From Marsupella aquatica (taxonomy: Eukaryota; Marchantiophyta), in the NCBI GenBank assembly GCA_973895155.1, contig OZ316898.1, positions 3,844,001 through 3,908,000 of the forward strand: a DNA stretch of 64,000 nt. Reading direction: 5' to 3'. The notes below the pieces were generated by a model. That model did no database searches. It was not told the origin of the DNA and saw nothing but the letters and a program-made list of their open reading frames with translations. Within the stretch, counting starts at the first letter, position 1. Each line of letters opens with the position of its first letter. This document shows, in pieces, positions 26,283-37,106 of the stretch. Made by a program: the position numbers and the translations under genes.

Positions 26283-26623
26283 CACAAGTGACACAAAGAC
26301 ATGACATTTTTCTCACCTTGACATTTTATACTTTCTCATCTGGTCATCTTTTTCTCACCTTGACATTTTTATTTCACCACCGACGATATCTTTCCCTCAC
26401 ACCCCGCCTCACACTCAACATCTTTTCTCTCCTCTACATCTTTTCCTCATCTTGACATTTTTTCTCATCTTGTCACCCTTTCTCTCCTCGACATATTTTT
26501 CTCACCTCAACCTCTTTTCCTCATCTCAATATTTTTTTCTCTCATATATTGACATTTGATTTCATTTTGACAATTTTTTTCTCACCTCAACATCTTTTGT
26601 GCAACACACAGGTATTGGGCTAG
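26283..26623 (+). mobile_element. Helitron-like 3' terminus with internal minisatellite
   Basis: The segment ends TTTTGTGCAACACACAGG, TATTGGG, CTAG and then a T outside (CTAG at 26620-26623). This matches the Helitron rule of a short hairpin a few bases before CTRR with T following. Inside, about 15 degenerate units of roughly 20 bp (TTTTTCTCACCTTGACAT) extend back to about 26283. No transposase domain is present, so this would be a non-autonomous or truncated copy; the 5' TC end was not located. Confidence 0.55.
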
Positions 26624-27473
26624 TACAATAGATTGGACAGTTGAACAAGATGTTCGAATGTAGTGCCAAAGTAGCATAGATGATCTAAAATGCATTCTGT
26701 AATAAGATAACAGTTTTTCTTTGTATAAAGTAATGCTATCCTTGTTGGGTGCTAACAAGTGCTTGGTCTATTCCCCACACTTTTTCCTTTTTAACCTTTT
26801 TAAAAGTACTTGGTTCATCGGAGTTGTGGGAGCATAAGTTGTCTTGTGGTCCACCAGAGCATCAAATAGCATGGATGACCATTTGGTACAGAGACCTGTC
26901 ACTTTGCCCTTTCCAATGAAAGATGGTCCAAGATGGTATTTCAGAGAATGAGAATTCTTAGAGTGTAATTTTCATCACCATCTCTGTCAAGTATTGGAAG
27001 GGTGTAATTCTCACAACCATCCCTCTCAACTGTTCTTAAGGGGGCTTTACAGAACCAGACAACAAACATTGACCGGTCACCATTCATATCAAGTGACCAG
27101 TCAACTTTACTTTACATGAGATTGATATGTCAATTGTACATCTTACATGCACTGCAGTAGGATGTCCCCCAAAATATTATGTAGACGTTTTGGCCAAAGT
27201 TGAGATGGTATTTTGAATGAACTCTAAGTCTCTTCTGATTGAAGTCAATCTCGATCTTGTTTAATATATATCCAATATTAAATGCATTATCTGATCACCT
27301 TTTTTGTCAGCACATAGTCTAGATGGACCTGTGCCGAGTGCAATGCTCGTGACTATCCCTAACAACTCAGCTCTTTTCACGGTACATGTTACATCATTTC
27401 AGGCATATCATGTTTTAAATAATATTTTCGCTAAAGATGTGATTTTTCAATCTTTGTTCTGTATCATACTACA
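26624..27473. other. Spacer between two opposed Helitron-like ends
   Basis: No gene seen. It contains an imperfect dimer near 26958-27043 (GTGTAATTYTCAYMACCATC and TCAAGTATT or TCAACTGTT, twice). Confidence 0.45.
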
Positions 27474-28140
27474 CTAGCTCAATACCTGTGCATTGCACAA
27501 AACGGCCAAGATGTCGTTGAGAACAAAAGAGGTTGTGTCGGCCAAGAGGTTGTTGAGAAGAAAGATGTTGTGTCGGCCAAGAGGTCGTTCAGAAGAAAGA
27601 ATGATGTCATGTCGCCCAAGATGTTGTTGAGAACAAAAGATGTCGTGTTGGCCAAGATGCAGGTGATAACAAAAGATGTTGTGTCGGTCAAGAGGTCATT
27701 GAGAAGGAAGATGTCAAGTCGGCCAAGAGGTTGTTGAGAAGGAAGATGTCGAGTCGGCCAAGAGGTTGTTGAGAAGGAATATGTTGTGTCGGCCAAGATG
27801 CCAGTGATAACAAAAGATGTAGTGTCGGCCAAGTTATTGAGAACAAAAGATGTCTTGAAGAAAATACCCGTGTGTTGCACAATGATGTCATGAAGAAAAA
27901 GATGTTGTGTCCCCCAAGATGTTGTTAAGAAAAAAAATGTCATGATGCCCAAGATGTTATTAAGAAAAAAGTTGTCGTGTCATCTAAGATGTCATTAAGA
28001 AAAGCAGACGTTGTGTTGCCCAAGCTGTTGTTATTTAAGAAAAACGATGTTGTGTCACCCAAGATACCGTTAAGAAAAAAAGATGTGGTGTCGCATAAGA
28101 TGTTCTTAAGAAAAAAACTGTTGCACAAAAAGGGCGCAGA
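27474..28140 (-). mobile_element. Helitron-like 3' terminus with 35-bp minisatellite, minus orientation
   Basis: Read on the minus strand the end is TTTTGTGCAATGCACAGG, TATTGAG, CTAG (27477-27474), followed by T. Next to it lie about seventeen units of 35-36 bp, each starting AAGATGTTGTTGAGAA or AAGATGTTGTTAAGAA and ending GTGTCGGCC or GTGTCGCCC. Two sub-types exist: units near the end carry GAGAACAAAAG or GAGAAGGAAG, distal units carry TTAAGAAAAAA. At 27862-27882 a second hairpin-like sequence (TTGTGCAACACACGGGTATT on the minus strand) lies between the two sub-types. This suggests a nested or fused pair. The array is open for 157 codons on the minus strand but reads as repeat, not a gene. 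Confidence 0.55.
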
Positions 28141-28543
28141 AAATGAGTAACAACAACCACAAACTATCACCAGTTAAGAATGATTTTTGTCTTTGTATTT
28201 TTCATTTTTTAATTCCTTGTAAACCTTTTAAAATGTGAAGAAACTGCACATGATGAAGCTTTAGTTATTGCCCTCAATGTGTTGCCATTTCATTCAAAAA
28301 CATATCCATTTTTTAGTGTACTTGTTTTCTTGGAGCAAGTACCAAGTGGAGGGGCAAGTCCAGATTGAGTTCATTGTATAGCATATGCAAATACATTAAA
28401 CTCTAGATAAGTGACACTCTCACTATCCAATTGCACTAATTTTTTTTTCCGTTCCTTGATAAGTGCACACCCCCTAAAATTTTTACTTAGTAATAAATGG
28501 CATCTCCACAGGTGAGCAGCAGTGTGACTCATTACACAAAATG
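28141..28543. other. Short spacer beside the gypsy insertion
   Basis: No gene seen. Contains TGATAAGTGCACACCCCCTAA near 28456; a related reversed phrase (GGGTGTGCACTTATCAG) occurs at 42301 just past the element, consistent with one host locus split by the insertion. Confidence 0.4.
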
Positions 28544-28548
28544 TGAAT
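28544..28548. repeat. Target-site duplication TGAAT, left copy
   Basis: TGAAT immediately precedes the LTR start TGTAGCAAGG and is repeated right after the other LTR end at 42245-42249. Five bases is the usual duplication for Ty3/gypsy insertion. Confidence 0.85.
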
Positions 28549-31060
28549 TGTAGCAAGGTGATAAAGAGATAAATGACTATTTACTCCTTAACAACTCGAT
28601 TTTGTTTCGGTTAGGAGTGGATAAGATCGAAAAGACCTAATTAACATGATTTGAGAAGTTTACACCAACATTTTTAGGTTGGAAAGATTTATAATGATCT
28701 CCTTAACATAAGTGTTTAACCATAAACTCAAGTGGGTAATCCTTAGGATTCACAGTGCAATAATAAAGACTAAAATTAATAAAGATTGAAACTAGAGAGA
28801 GAGTAGATAGGAGTTTTCAAAGTGCAAGGGAATTGAATTTCTGACCATCACCACTCCTTCAATAAGGATTATGGCCTAATTTAAGATTCAGAAATCAACA
28901 TTTTCTATGCTTTTGATTTCTCGTAGCAACTCTTCTCCATCTCTTGAATTTAGAAGACAACAATGTAAATCAACCCGGGACACTTTTCTGGTCTTGCTTA
29001 AGACGGTACTAGGATACTCGAATTGGTTTACTTCTCCTACAATCCTTAAGATTGCTTCTTGAGGAACTCATTCTCCTTCTCCAACTTCCTCTTATCTGTG
29101 GCATCACTCATGGTGGAGATCTTTTCAAGAATTTGCCCTGGTTTTACTCATAACTTCTGAGAAATGTCAGTGATGGCCTTCTCCATCACAGTGATCTTCT
29201 TTTTCACCTTCTGGAATGTGTCTGAGATGATCTAGAAATCAGCTAGGGTGTCTTGGGAGGCATGGCCGGGTGCATCCGGAAATTCAGCCGGGTCGACGAA
29301 GGCCGGGTCGGAAAAGTCCGGGTCGAGGTTCCGGGCAGCAGACCGGGTCTTTCGAGGATTTGTCTCTGCTGGCTCCTCATCCTCACTGTCATCAGAGGTG
29401 GCCTGGGTGATATCTGGATCTGTCTCTCCATACTTTATGAAGTTGAACTTGGCCAATAGTAATTTCTTCTCCTCTCTGAACAAAACTCCTTCAAAGCTAT
29501 ATAGATGTACCAGGTAGCAGGAGAGGGGAGTAGGACTCTTATTGGACAGGTTTTGTACCAACTTCCTTATCAAATCAAAGATAAGCTTAGCCCAGTTGAC
29601 TTTTTTTTCTCCTTTGTAAGCAGCAACAATGGTAGAGCCAACTCCAACAGTAACTCTTCTTGGCTTCTTAGGGTACAGCAGGGGTAGCAGAAAGCTGAAG
29701 ACTCGTCTCAGATCAGGATCCAAACACTTAGAAACATTGAACCCGTCCTTACTGTTGATGGCTCCTTTGAAGTAAGGGAGGATTAGATTGACAGCTCTCC
29801 CCACTGGACCTTCTCCTTCATCTTCCAATACAAAAGCTCCTACAATCATCATTTGAGTCCATCGCTCAGGTCGGCCTCTAGAGGTATCCTTAAACTCAGC
29901 CGGATACTCCTTGGATCGGATCTCTCTGATCATATCTTCGCTCTGATAACTCCAGGGTAGCTCCATCAGAGACTCACATCCCATCCTGAGCAAAGACTCC
30001 CTCAGTTTGACCTTCTCAGCTTCATTGTCCGGAATAGCTGGCCTCAGAATTTTCATGGCAATGGGGACCTCCTTTCTCTTCGATCATCTCATAGGGGCTT
30101 TAACCGGAGTAGGTGCAGGTGATGTTGAGGTTGAATGCCCCTTAGAGACGCGAGAAGTGGACATTCCGGCTGGATCCGCCCCTTGCTCCATAGGATTTCT
30201 GCAAGCTGAAAATTGATTTCTGGTATATGTTCTGCCTCCTCTACGGCAAGCTCTACAATGAGGCGACTTCAGAATGTTCAATCTCTTCGGTGTCGACCAC
30301 TGGTAGAAATATCCGGGTCGACCTGGCCGCAGCGTTTCTGATCAACTGAAAATCATTTCGGAAGAATTGCATCAAGATTTTGTCAACCACAATGCAGGGT
30401 CATCTAACGTGGGGAAAATCGGGACTCAATCGGGCCTGCAATGGTGATGTCCGGGTTGACCTGGCCTCCCTTCTTACAACCGATGTATCCACTATCAGGA
30501 TCTCAAACTTCTTGCCTTCACTTCCAGCGGTGGAGTAGGCATTCCCCTCACAACGAATCAGTCAGTTCCCTCATATCCAGGCTCTCATCATGCAATGCAA
30601 GATTGGTCCTATAATCCGGACCCAAGATCCTCTACCAAAAGGGTAGAGCCTCCTCACTCTACTGCTTAAACAGCCTAATGCGCTCGGGAGCTCAAAACCT
30701 ACTAAGTTCGGCTTTGAGAGGTGTTAGAGGCCGGATTGACTCTCCTTCCTTATATCCGGATTCTGCTGTGGTCGTGCCTGTGTTTGACTTATGGTTTTAA
30801 AAACTTTGGCAATGGACAGCTGTTGTTGAGTAGAGTCTCGGTATAAGCTTTATATCTCATTCCAGGCTTATAGTAAAAAGTTCCGGGTCGATCCTCCTTC
30901 TCTAATATCAATCCGGGTTGACCTCAGATGGGCTTGAAAGTCTCATAACACTTCAAAGTAGACTTCAGGTCCCTCTTTAGCCTCATTTGAGATCTTAAAC
31001 GTACAAATTCTAAAATTTATGGTTAGTTAACCCTTCTTTTATAAACATCCTTATCTCACA
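28549..31060 (-). repeat. 3' LTR, with 1.09-kb internal deletion
   Basis: 2512 bp, colinear with 38647-42244 except for loss of the segment matching 39157-40248. The deletion junction is near 29056 (AAGATTGCTT joined to CTTGAGGAAC) with a CTT microhomology. It also keeps 7 bases that the 5' LTR lost near 41096. Confidence 0.92.
29232..30056 (-). pseudogene. Broken copy of the LTR-encoded protein in the 3' LTR
   Basis: 274 codons remain open and match the protein frame of the 5' LTR. The upstream part is cut by TGA at 30084-30086, where the 5' LTR has CGA. The downstream end is TAG at 29232-29234, where the 5' LTR has CAG. The deletion near 29056 removes most of the coiled-coil and C-terminal region. 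This copy keeps the seven bases missing from the 5' LTR, so it shows the true reading phase there. Confidence 0.75.
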
Positions 31061-31073
31061 TAGCCCCCTCCTC
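31061..31073 (-). other. Polypurine tract
   Basis: On the minus strand GAGGAGGGGGCTA lies directly against the 3' LTR start TGTGAG. This is the plus-strand DNA primer position expected for LTR retrotransposons. Confidence 0.8.
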
Positions 31074-31101
31074 AACTGGTGCAGCGCCCTCGCAAACCTC
31101 A

Positions 31102-31782
31102 TTAAGGTGGCATGTGATATTTCTTGACCCTAGAGCCATTTATCCTAGTAGGTAAATCTTCACCCTCTAAATCTGTTAACTGCAGTGATCCATTGGGAAA
31201 GACTTCTTTCACCAAGTATGGCCCTAACCACCGAGTATGCAACTTCCCCGGGAAAACCATGTGCCGATTATCATATAATAAGACATAATTCCCTGATTCT
31301 ATATCAACTTTCTTCATCTTCCGATTGTAACGAACAGTTCTCATTTGCTGTTGTTTATTTGTTTCGGTTAAGGCAAGGTATCTATCCTCTTCCAAGTTTT
31401 CCAAAGCAGCAAGCCTGAGATCTTGATTGGTTTCGATGTTTAATCTATTAATGGAACTAATTCGGTGGGTAGGAAGATCAAACTCAATGGGCACAATACT
31501 TGCTAAGCCATATACCAAGTAAAAAGGTGTGTGTTTAGTTATGATCTTCTCTGCTGTCCGATATGCCCACAAGGCAGAATGGAGTTTTTGGTCCCAGTCA
31601 GTTTTGTGTGCGGACACAATCTTGGTTAAGATTCGCCCCATTAGCCCATTTGCCCTCTCCGTTAATCCATTTGCTTTGGGATTATAGGGAGTTGTTTTCC
31701 TGTGCTTAATTAAATATAAGTCAGTGATATGTTGAATAGTTTGGTTAAGAAAATGCAAACCTCGATCGCTGACCAATTCCAA
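31102..31782 (-). pseudogene. pol: Integrase, C-terminal two thirds of catalytic core and tail
   Basis: Continues the pol frame after the TGA at 31906-31908. The first codon is not a real start. It contains the second catalytic Asp (SDRGLHF) and the catalytic Glu (GLTERANG) of the DDE integrase core; the first Asp (WGIDFIGP) lies in the preceding frame. The tail has the GPYLVKEVF-type fold common to gypsy integrases without a chromodomain. The frame ends at a stop 40 bases before the 3' LTR, so there is no env-like ORF downstream. Confidence 0.85.
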
Positions 31783-31905
31783 TGGACATCCAAACCGGGT
31801 GATGATGTCTTCAAATAAAAACTTGGCGGCTGTTGCTGCATCATTTTTCTTAGTCGCTCGAGCTTCAACCCATTTCGTGGCATAGTCGGTTGCTAAGATA
31901 ATGTA

Positions 31906-33453
31906 TCAAGCCCGTGTCCGAGCGGCAGCAGGTTGGATAGGGCCTATGAAGTCAATTCCCCATTTTTCGAAAGGTGCCAATGGTAAAATTGGGGTTAGTG
32001 GCCAATGAGAAGAGGAAGATGGTCTGCCATACCTTTGGCAAGGATCACAAGCTTTGATATACTGATAGGTGTCCCTATGCATAGTCGGCCACCAGTATCC
32101 GGCCGCTTGAATCTTCTTGACAGTCACATTCACTGCATAATACCCTCCAGCTTCTTCTGTGTGCATAGCTGAAATAACTCGAGATATTTCTTTGGTTTCT
32201 AGACATCTTTTTAATTTCTGATCGGGTGTGAGCTTATACAAGATCCCATTTTGCAAGGTGTAAGGGGAAATCTTGTGGATAAAAACAGCTTGTTGCTCAA
32301 GGCTGAGATTCTTAGGAAGTGTGCTCGTGAGCAAGGCCTGGACTATATCAAAGTATAAGGATTCAGATCCTTCTATATGCCATAGGTGCTCATCTGGAAA
32401 AACATCTGTTAAGGGAGTGGAACTTTCTGGACCGGGGAGTCTAGATAAATAATCTGCATTTTCATGATGTTGGCCCGGTCTAACTACCACCTCAAAATCA
32501 AATTCTTGTAACAACAATACCCAACGAGCAATTCGTCCGGATAAATCTGGTTGGTTCACTAAGTACTTAAGAGAAGAGTGGTCGGTGTGGAAGATAGTTT
32601 TATACCCTAGGAGGTAATGCCTGAATTTTTTGCAAGAAAAAATGACTCCCAAGGGTTCTCGTTCAGTCACTGAATAGTTCTTCTCTGCCGCATTCATTTG
32701 TCGGCTGGCATAATATATAGGGTGGTCCTTTTTATTATCATCTTGCTGGCTTAGGACCGCTCCTATACAAAATGCAGAAGCATCAATGTATACATGGAAA
32801 TCTTTATCCCCATCAGGTGGAATTAAGATAGGTGCGGAAGTAAGTTTACTCTTGAGTTTCTCGAAGGCGTGTTGTCTCTCCTTTGTCCATTGGTACTCCA
32901 CATCTTTCTTTAGCAGTTGTGTTAAGGGCATAGCCAGATCTGCATAAAGGCGAATGAACCTCCGGTAGTAACCTACATAGCCCAAGAAGCCTCGAAGCTC
33001 TCTAAGGTGAGTGGGCGGCTTCAGATTTTCAATAACTCTCACCTTCTCCGCATCCACTGCGATTCCTCGTTGGGAAATGACATGTCCTAGAAGAATTCCC
33101 TCTTGCATCCCAATGAAACATTTATCTGGGTGTAAACAAAGTTGAGCCTCTCTACACTTCTGAAAAGTAAGTCTTAGCTTTGCAAGATGAGATTCGGTAG
33201 AGGAGAAAACACACAAATTATCTATAAATATTTCTAGAAATCTATGAAGATACTCTTGGAATATGATCATCATAATCCTTTGGAATGTTCTAGGAGCGTT
33301 ACACAACCCAAACGGCATTACATTAAAAGCATAAGTACCCCAATCTGTTGTAAAAGTGGTCTTATCCCTGTCTTCTTCCCTCACGGAAACTTGGTTGTAT
33401 CCTGAATACCCGTCAAGAAAACTGAATAGAGCATGACCTGCTATTGTGTCCAA
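31906..33453 (-). pseudogene. pol: Reverse transcriptase, RNase H and N-terminal integrase
   Basis: 515 codons. RT motifs: LDGYSGYNQ, FTTDWGTYAFNVMPFGLCNAP, and the catalytic box at residues 76-79, which reads FIDN rather than YIDD/FVDD. The second metal-binding Asp is Asn (codon 33217-33219), which should abolish polymerase activity. RNase H follows (VYIDASAFCIGAVL, HTDHSSLKYLV, HHENADYLSRLP). The integrase zinc region has Tyr (GGYY) where the second His of the HHCC motif is usual, then CDPCQRYG. The frame ends in TGA at 31906-31908 just after the first integrase Asp. At its start, about 33470, an apparent 4-base insertion puts it out of frame with the preceding RT segment. Confidence 0.9.
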
Positions 33454-33460
33454 AACGAGG

Positions 33461-34060
33461 TCAATAAATGGTTAGTAGAGGGTAGTGATCTTTCCTGGTC
33501 ACCGCATTGAGCTTGCGATAATCTTGACACACACGGATCTTGACCTTGCCATCAGGTCCAGACTTCTTGGGAACAATGACAATGGGGGATACCCATTCGC
33601 TGCTGAGTACTGGAAAAATAAATCCTGCTTCAGTTAGCTTATCTATCTCTTCTTTAACCATAATGGAGTACTTAGGGTTGAGTCGGTACTATCTTTGCCG
33701 AATTGGTACTGATCCTTCAATAAGATCAATTCGTTGTTGTCCCAGATATGGATGAATTCCCTTAATGTCCTTGTGGCTCCAAGCAAACACATCACGGTAT
33801 TGCTTGAGCAGATCGATGTATTTTTCTCTCAAATCTCCTTGAGTGTGTTTACTTATGTTAAGAAATTTACCAGGTTCTATTTCAATTTTCTGACAGGCTT
33901 TTGGATCCACAATCCCCTCCGTAAACCCCATAGGTTGAAATTCTTTATAGTTGTCAGCAGACTCATCCGTTGAACTTAGAATTTTACCAGTAGGTGCCTT
34001 ACTTCCGTCGTTATTCTCAGAAAAAAATTCAGAAGATTTTGAGTTCCGAAAGTCCTCCAT
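33461..34060 (-). pseudogene. pol: N-terminal RT region and linker after protease, split by a stop
   Basis: Two adjacent frames, 34060-33689 and 33661-33461. Together they give the linker with QYRDVFAWSHKDIKGI and the start of RT (VKEEIDKLTEAGFIFPV, VSPIVIVPKKSGPDGK, CQDYRKLNAVTRKDHYP). A TAG at 33689-33691 separates them; family comparison suggests CAG there. The second piece runs off frame at the insertion near 33470. Confidence 0.85.
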
Positions 34061-34089
34061 TTCTTCTTTTTGAGCCTGGTCCGGGTCCT

Positions 34090-34869
34090 TTAATTGTCAA
34101 TCTGGACTTTGTCCGGATTCCGGGTCTCATTGAATCCGGGTCCGGGTTGAGTCTCCCTTGTTAAATGGTGCAAGTTTGGGTGGTACAGGGAACTAGCTCC
34201 GTTGGCTTCATTTAATGTTGGTGCTTCAAACTCAAAAATATCTAAAAATCTTACATCCTCTTCCCTTAGTTGCACTTTGGACTTCTTGCTCCTGGTAGGT
34301 GTTTCTTCCCCATCGGAAGATGTGATGGTGGACTCAGAGGTATACCCGTCATCTTCTTCTGTTTCTCCTTGATGGGATTCGTCTTCCCAACTTAGGATAA
34401 CTCGAGGCGAACCAAATGAAAATTGCTTAGCATGCCAATTAACTTTAACTTGGGCCATGTACAACCATGGTCGTCCAAGAAGAATTGGGAAGGAAGAAGG
34501 AGTGCTAGGTTGAATGATGATATAATCTAATTTGAAATTGCGCCCTCCAATTATAGTATCCACCTTTTTTATGGCTCCAGCGGGTATCACTCTGGTCTGG
34601 TCGGCCATTCTCAAAATTTTCGGAGTAGGATCAAACTTAAGGAATCCCAACTCTGTTGCAGTAGCCTCTGTCATGATATTTACACTAGAGCCACCATCAA
34701 CGGGTACCTTGGTGATCACACAACCTGCAATTTGAACTTCAATTTCTGGGGGTCCATAGTCCTTTGATTCAATTTGCATACACTGGTGAACACTGGGCAA
34801 TTTGAAGGATCTTCGCCTAGAAGAAACTAGAGTCTTCATTTGTTTCCGAAAATTTGGATTGGAGCGCAA
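34090..34869 (-). CDS. pol: Aspartic protease region of pol
   Basis: 259 codons are listed from a non-ATG codon. The same frame is in fact open upstream to about 35040 and overlaps the end of gag in another frame, so translation probably depends on a ribosomal frameshift or processing. Retropepsin signs are VPVDGGSSVNIM (about residues 56-66, the active-site loop with DGG rather than DTG) and ILLGRPWLY (about 129-137, the second conserved block). The remainder is acidic and Ser/Thr-rich linker. The DGGSS form is common in Tat-type plant elements (family knowledge). Confidence 0.8.
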   Translation of the reverse strand: MRSNPNFRKQMKTLVSSRRRSFKLPSVHQCMQIESKDYGPPEIEVQIAGCVITKVPVDGGSSVNIMTEATATELGFLKFDPTPKILRMADQTRVIPAGAIKKVDTIIGGRNFKLDYIIIQPSTPSSFPILLGRPWLYMAQVKVNWHAKQFSFGSPRVILSWEDESHQGETEEDDGYTSESTITSSDGEETPTRSKKSKVQLREEDVRFLDIFEFEAPTLNEANGASSLYHPNLHHLTRETQPGPGFNETRNPDKVQIDN

Positions 34870-35021
34870 TAACTCCCCAAAGGTAATGTTGGCTTTTAAA
34901 CCACTAACATCCTCAACAATATTGAAAGGAGAATGAAGGCCATCAATTCTTAGTCGAACAGGATCTACTTCAAATTGAACTTTCTTAAGAGGGATATTGT
35001 CACTAGGACTTTGCTTCTTTC

Positions 35022-37106
35022 CTACAATAGACCTTCTGCTACTGGTGCTGGTTCTGCCATTAATTCTTCTTGGAGTATCTCCTTTACCTCCTTTGAAATG
35101 TCTGGCAGAAAATACTTAGGGTCATAGCGGTCATATGCCGCATCATCCTTGTCCTCTGCCAGAGCTACCGATCCTTTAGGTTTGTCTTGCTTCTTTTCAG
35201 ATTTCTTTCGAGGTTCCTTTTGTAATTCCTCCTTTTCTTGTGTCTTTTTGGACTTGGTGGTTGCAAAAACATTCAGGATCCTGTCTCTATTGCGCATTCT
35301 TAGATTTGGCTGTCCTTTTTCTTCCTCCTTTATTAAATGTTCACAATCACGGTCATAGGTAATACCCGCCAATGGTTGTAACCGTATGGGATCCTGCCAT
35401 TTCTTCACTTCTAGAAGCTGGTCGGGAGTCACTTCTTCACTCTGATCTACAAGCCGACATTGTTCAAAATGGGAGTCCGCATCTTCTTCTAGGTAAACCA
35501 ACCTGACGGCTGAGTCTGTTTTTATTGGTGCAGCAGGCGGGTCCTTCACATATCGTACCATCATCTTGGCCTTGGGTGGTTGGGGACATTCCAATGGAAG
35601 ATGCCCTTCTTGTCCACAATTACCACACATTGGTGAATACCCCGTATCCCTCTTTGGCCATGGGCATGAAGGGGAATAGTGATCCTTTGATCCACAATTC
35701 CAACACTCACCCCTATTCATTTGATTTCGTGGGGGATATCCTCCTGGTGGTGCCATAGGAGGTTTATATACTGGCCTATTGAAATTGGAGTTTTGTCGTG
35801 GCGGTGGAAAGTATTGAATAGGAGGGGGAGTTGATGGTCCGGTCTGGATTTGATACGCCACTTCAGGGAACACAGTCTGGTAAGAAGGGTCCTCATAATT
35901 CCCTTCTACCATTCCTTCATCATTGAAGACATAATTGACTCGGGAGGCCGTGGGACACTCATGGGGATAATGCCCCATCTTTCTACAAAGGGAACACCAA
36001 ACATTGTGTCTTAAAACTCGTGGTGTTTTCCTTGGACCTTTTATAGAAGCTAAATTCACAGACAGACTTTTCATTTCCTTAGTGAGTGAGGACAACATTC
36101 CTTTCATTTTTTCCACTTCCTTCTTTGCTTTATTGGTTGTGTCCACTTTCTTAGGTTTTATGTCCTTATCCGAGTCCGAGTCCGAAGATGAGTCATCTGA
36201 GTCGCTACTGGAGGTGCTAGAAGAGTCATCACTATTGGAATCCGAAGAGGAAGTCTCAGATGAAGAGGATTCGTCTTTCCTCTTACTTTTCTTCTTTCCC
36301 TTCTTCTTCCCTTTCTTCTGTTTCGCTTTTTCCCGTCTCAGCTCCTTTACCAACTGTTTCCTCTGGCTCATTTCTGAATCAACATAAGATTGGGCCTTGG
36401 AATAGGCTTCATCTAATGTAGCAGGTTCTGACCTCCGCACAAAACGATTCATCTTTGGATACAATCCTTGGATAAACCATTCCTTTACCAGGTGAGCGCC
36501 AGGTGTGGGGGTTACTCTCCGAGCCAACTTACTTACTCGTTGCATATAGGCTCTAAGGGAGTCTCCTTTCTTCATTGCAACAGAACTGAGTCGAGTGAAG
36601 GCCCGAGAAGTAGCTCCTTCTTCCTTGAATTCATTGAGAAATTCAGCCTTTACAGTGGCCCAATCTGTTTTGTCCGGCAATCCTGAATACCAGGTTCTTG
36701 CTTCTCCTTTCATTAATCCACCAAAGATTTTAGCTTTCATATCGGGGGTGTCATCGCCATTTGAAGTGGCAATGGCTTCAAAGTCTTCAATCCAAGTATC
36801 AGCATCTGCCTTCTTTCCACGGAAGTTTTTGTACTTAACTCTTCCTCTACTCGTCATGGTGGAGGTAGGATTCCTTTGAGAGGAAGTACTACTTACAGAA
36901 TTCACAATTGCACGCAGTGTACTAGGTGGAACACTTGAATTGCTAGTACCGCTAATTGTTGGAGGGCTTGGAGTCACAAGTGATTCTAGATCAGTGGTCA
37001 ACGTTACTCTTCTTTCTCCAATTTGACTTTCCTTTGTTTGACATACCAACTCATAAATCTGATTGGAATAATTGAATGAATTGATCCTCATGAGATTCCT
37101 GGACAT
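35022..37106 (-). CDS. gag: Gag polyprotein with three zinc knuckles
   Basis: 694 codons, intact, ATG at 37106. It would form the element's cytoplasmic particle and bind its RNA. Residues about 85-230 carry a retrotransposon gag domain (WIEDFEAIA, GEARTWYSGL, FLNEFKEEG, EWFIQGLYPKM). Then comes a Lys-rich block followed by a long Ser/Asp tract (about 270-315), which is unusual. Three CX2CX4HX4C knuckles follow: CSLCRKMGHYPHEC (about 372), CWNCGSKDHYSPSC (about 466) and CGNCGQEGHLPLEC (about 490). The Lys-rich C-terminus ends in a frame that overlaps the start of the protease frame. Confidence 0.93.
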   Translation of the reverse strand: MSRNLMRINSFNYSNQIYELVCQTKESQIGERRVTLTTDLESLVTPSPPTISGTSNSSVPPSTLRAIVNSVSSTSSQRNPTSTMTSRGRVKYKNFRGKKADADTWIEDFEAIATSNGDDTPDMKAKIFGGLMKGEARTWYSGLPDKTDWATVKAEFLNEFKEEGATSRAFTRLSSVAMKKGDSLRAYMQRVSKLARRVTPTPGAHLVKEWFIQGLYPKMNRFVRRSEPATLDEAYSKAQSYVDSEMSQRKQLVKELRREKAKQKKGKKKGKKKSKRKDESSSSETSSSDSNSDDSSSTSSSDSDDSSSDSDSDKDIKPKKVDTTNKAKKEVEKMKGMLSSLTKEMKSLSVNLASIKGPRKTPRVLRHNVWCSLCRKMGHYPHECPTASRVNYVFNDEGMVEGNYEDPSYQTVFPEVAYQIQTGPSTPPPIQYFPPPRQNSNFNRPVYKPPMAPPGGYPPRNQMNRGECWNCGSKDHYSPSCPWPKRDTGYSPMCGNCGQEGHLPLECPQPPKAKMMVRYVKDPPAAPIKTDSAVRLVYLEEDADSHFEQCRLVDQSEEVTPDQLLEVKKWQDPIRLQPLAGITYDRDCEHLIKEEEKGQPNLRMRNRDRILNVFATTKSKKTQEKEELQKEPRKKSEKKQDKPKGSVALAEDKDDAAYDRYDPKYFLPDISKEVKEILQEELMAEPAPVAEGLL

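Noticed and set aside
27479-27952. 157-codon minus frame
   Set aside because: It is the translation of the 35-36-bp minisatellite, whose unit length near a multiple of three keeps it open.
35149-36879. Plus-strand frames opposite gag, some over 120 codons
   Set aside because: Antisense shadows of the Ser/Asp- and Lys-rich gag coding sequence.
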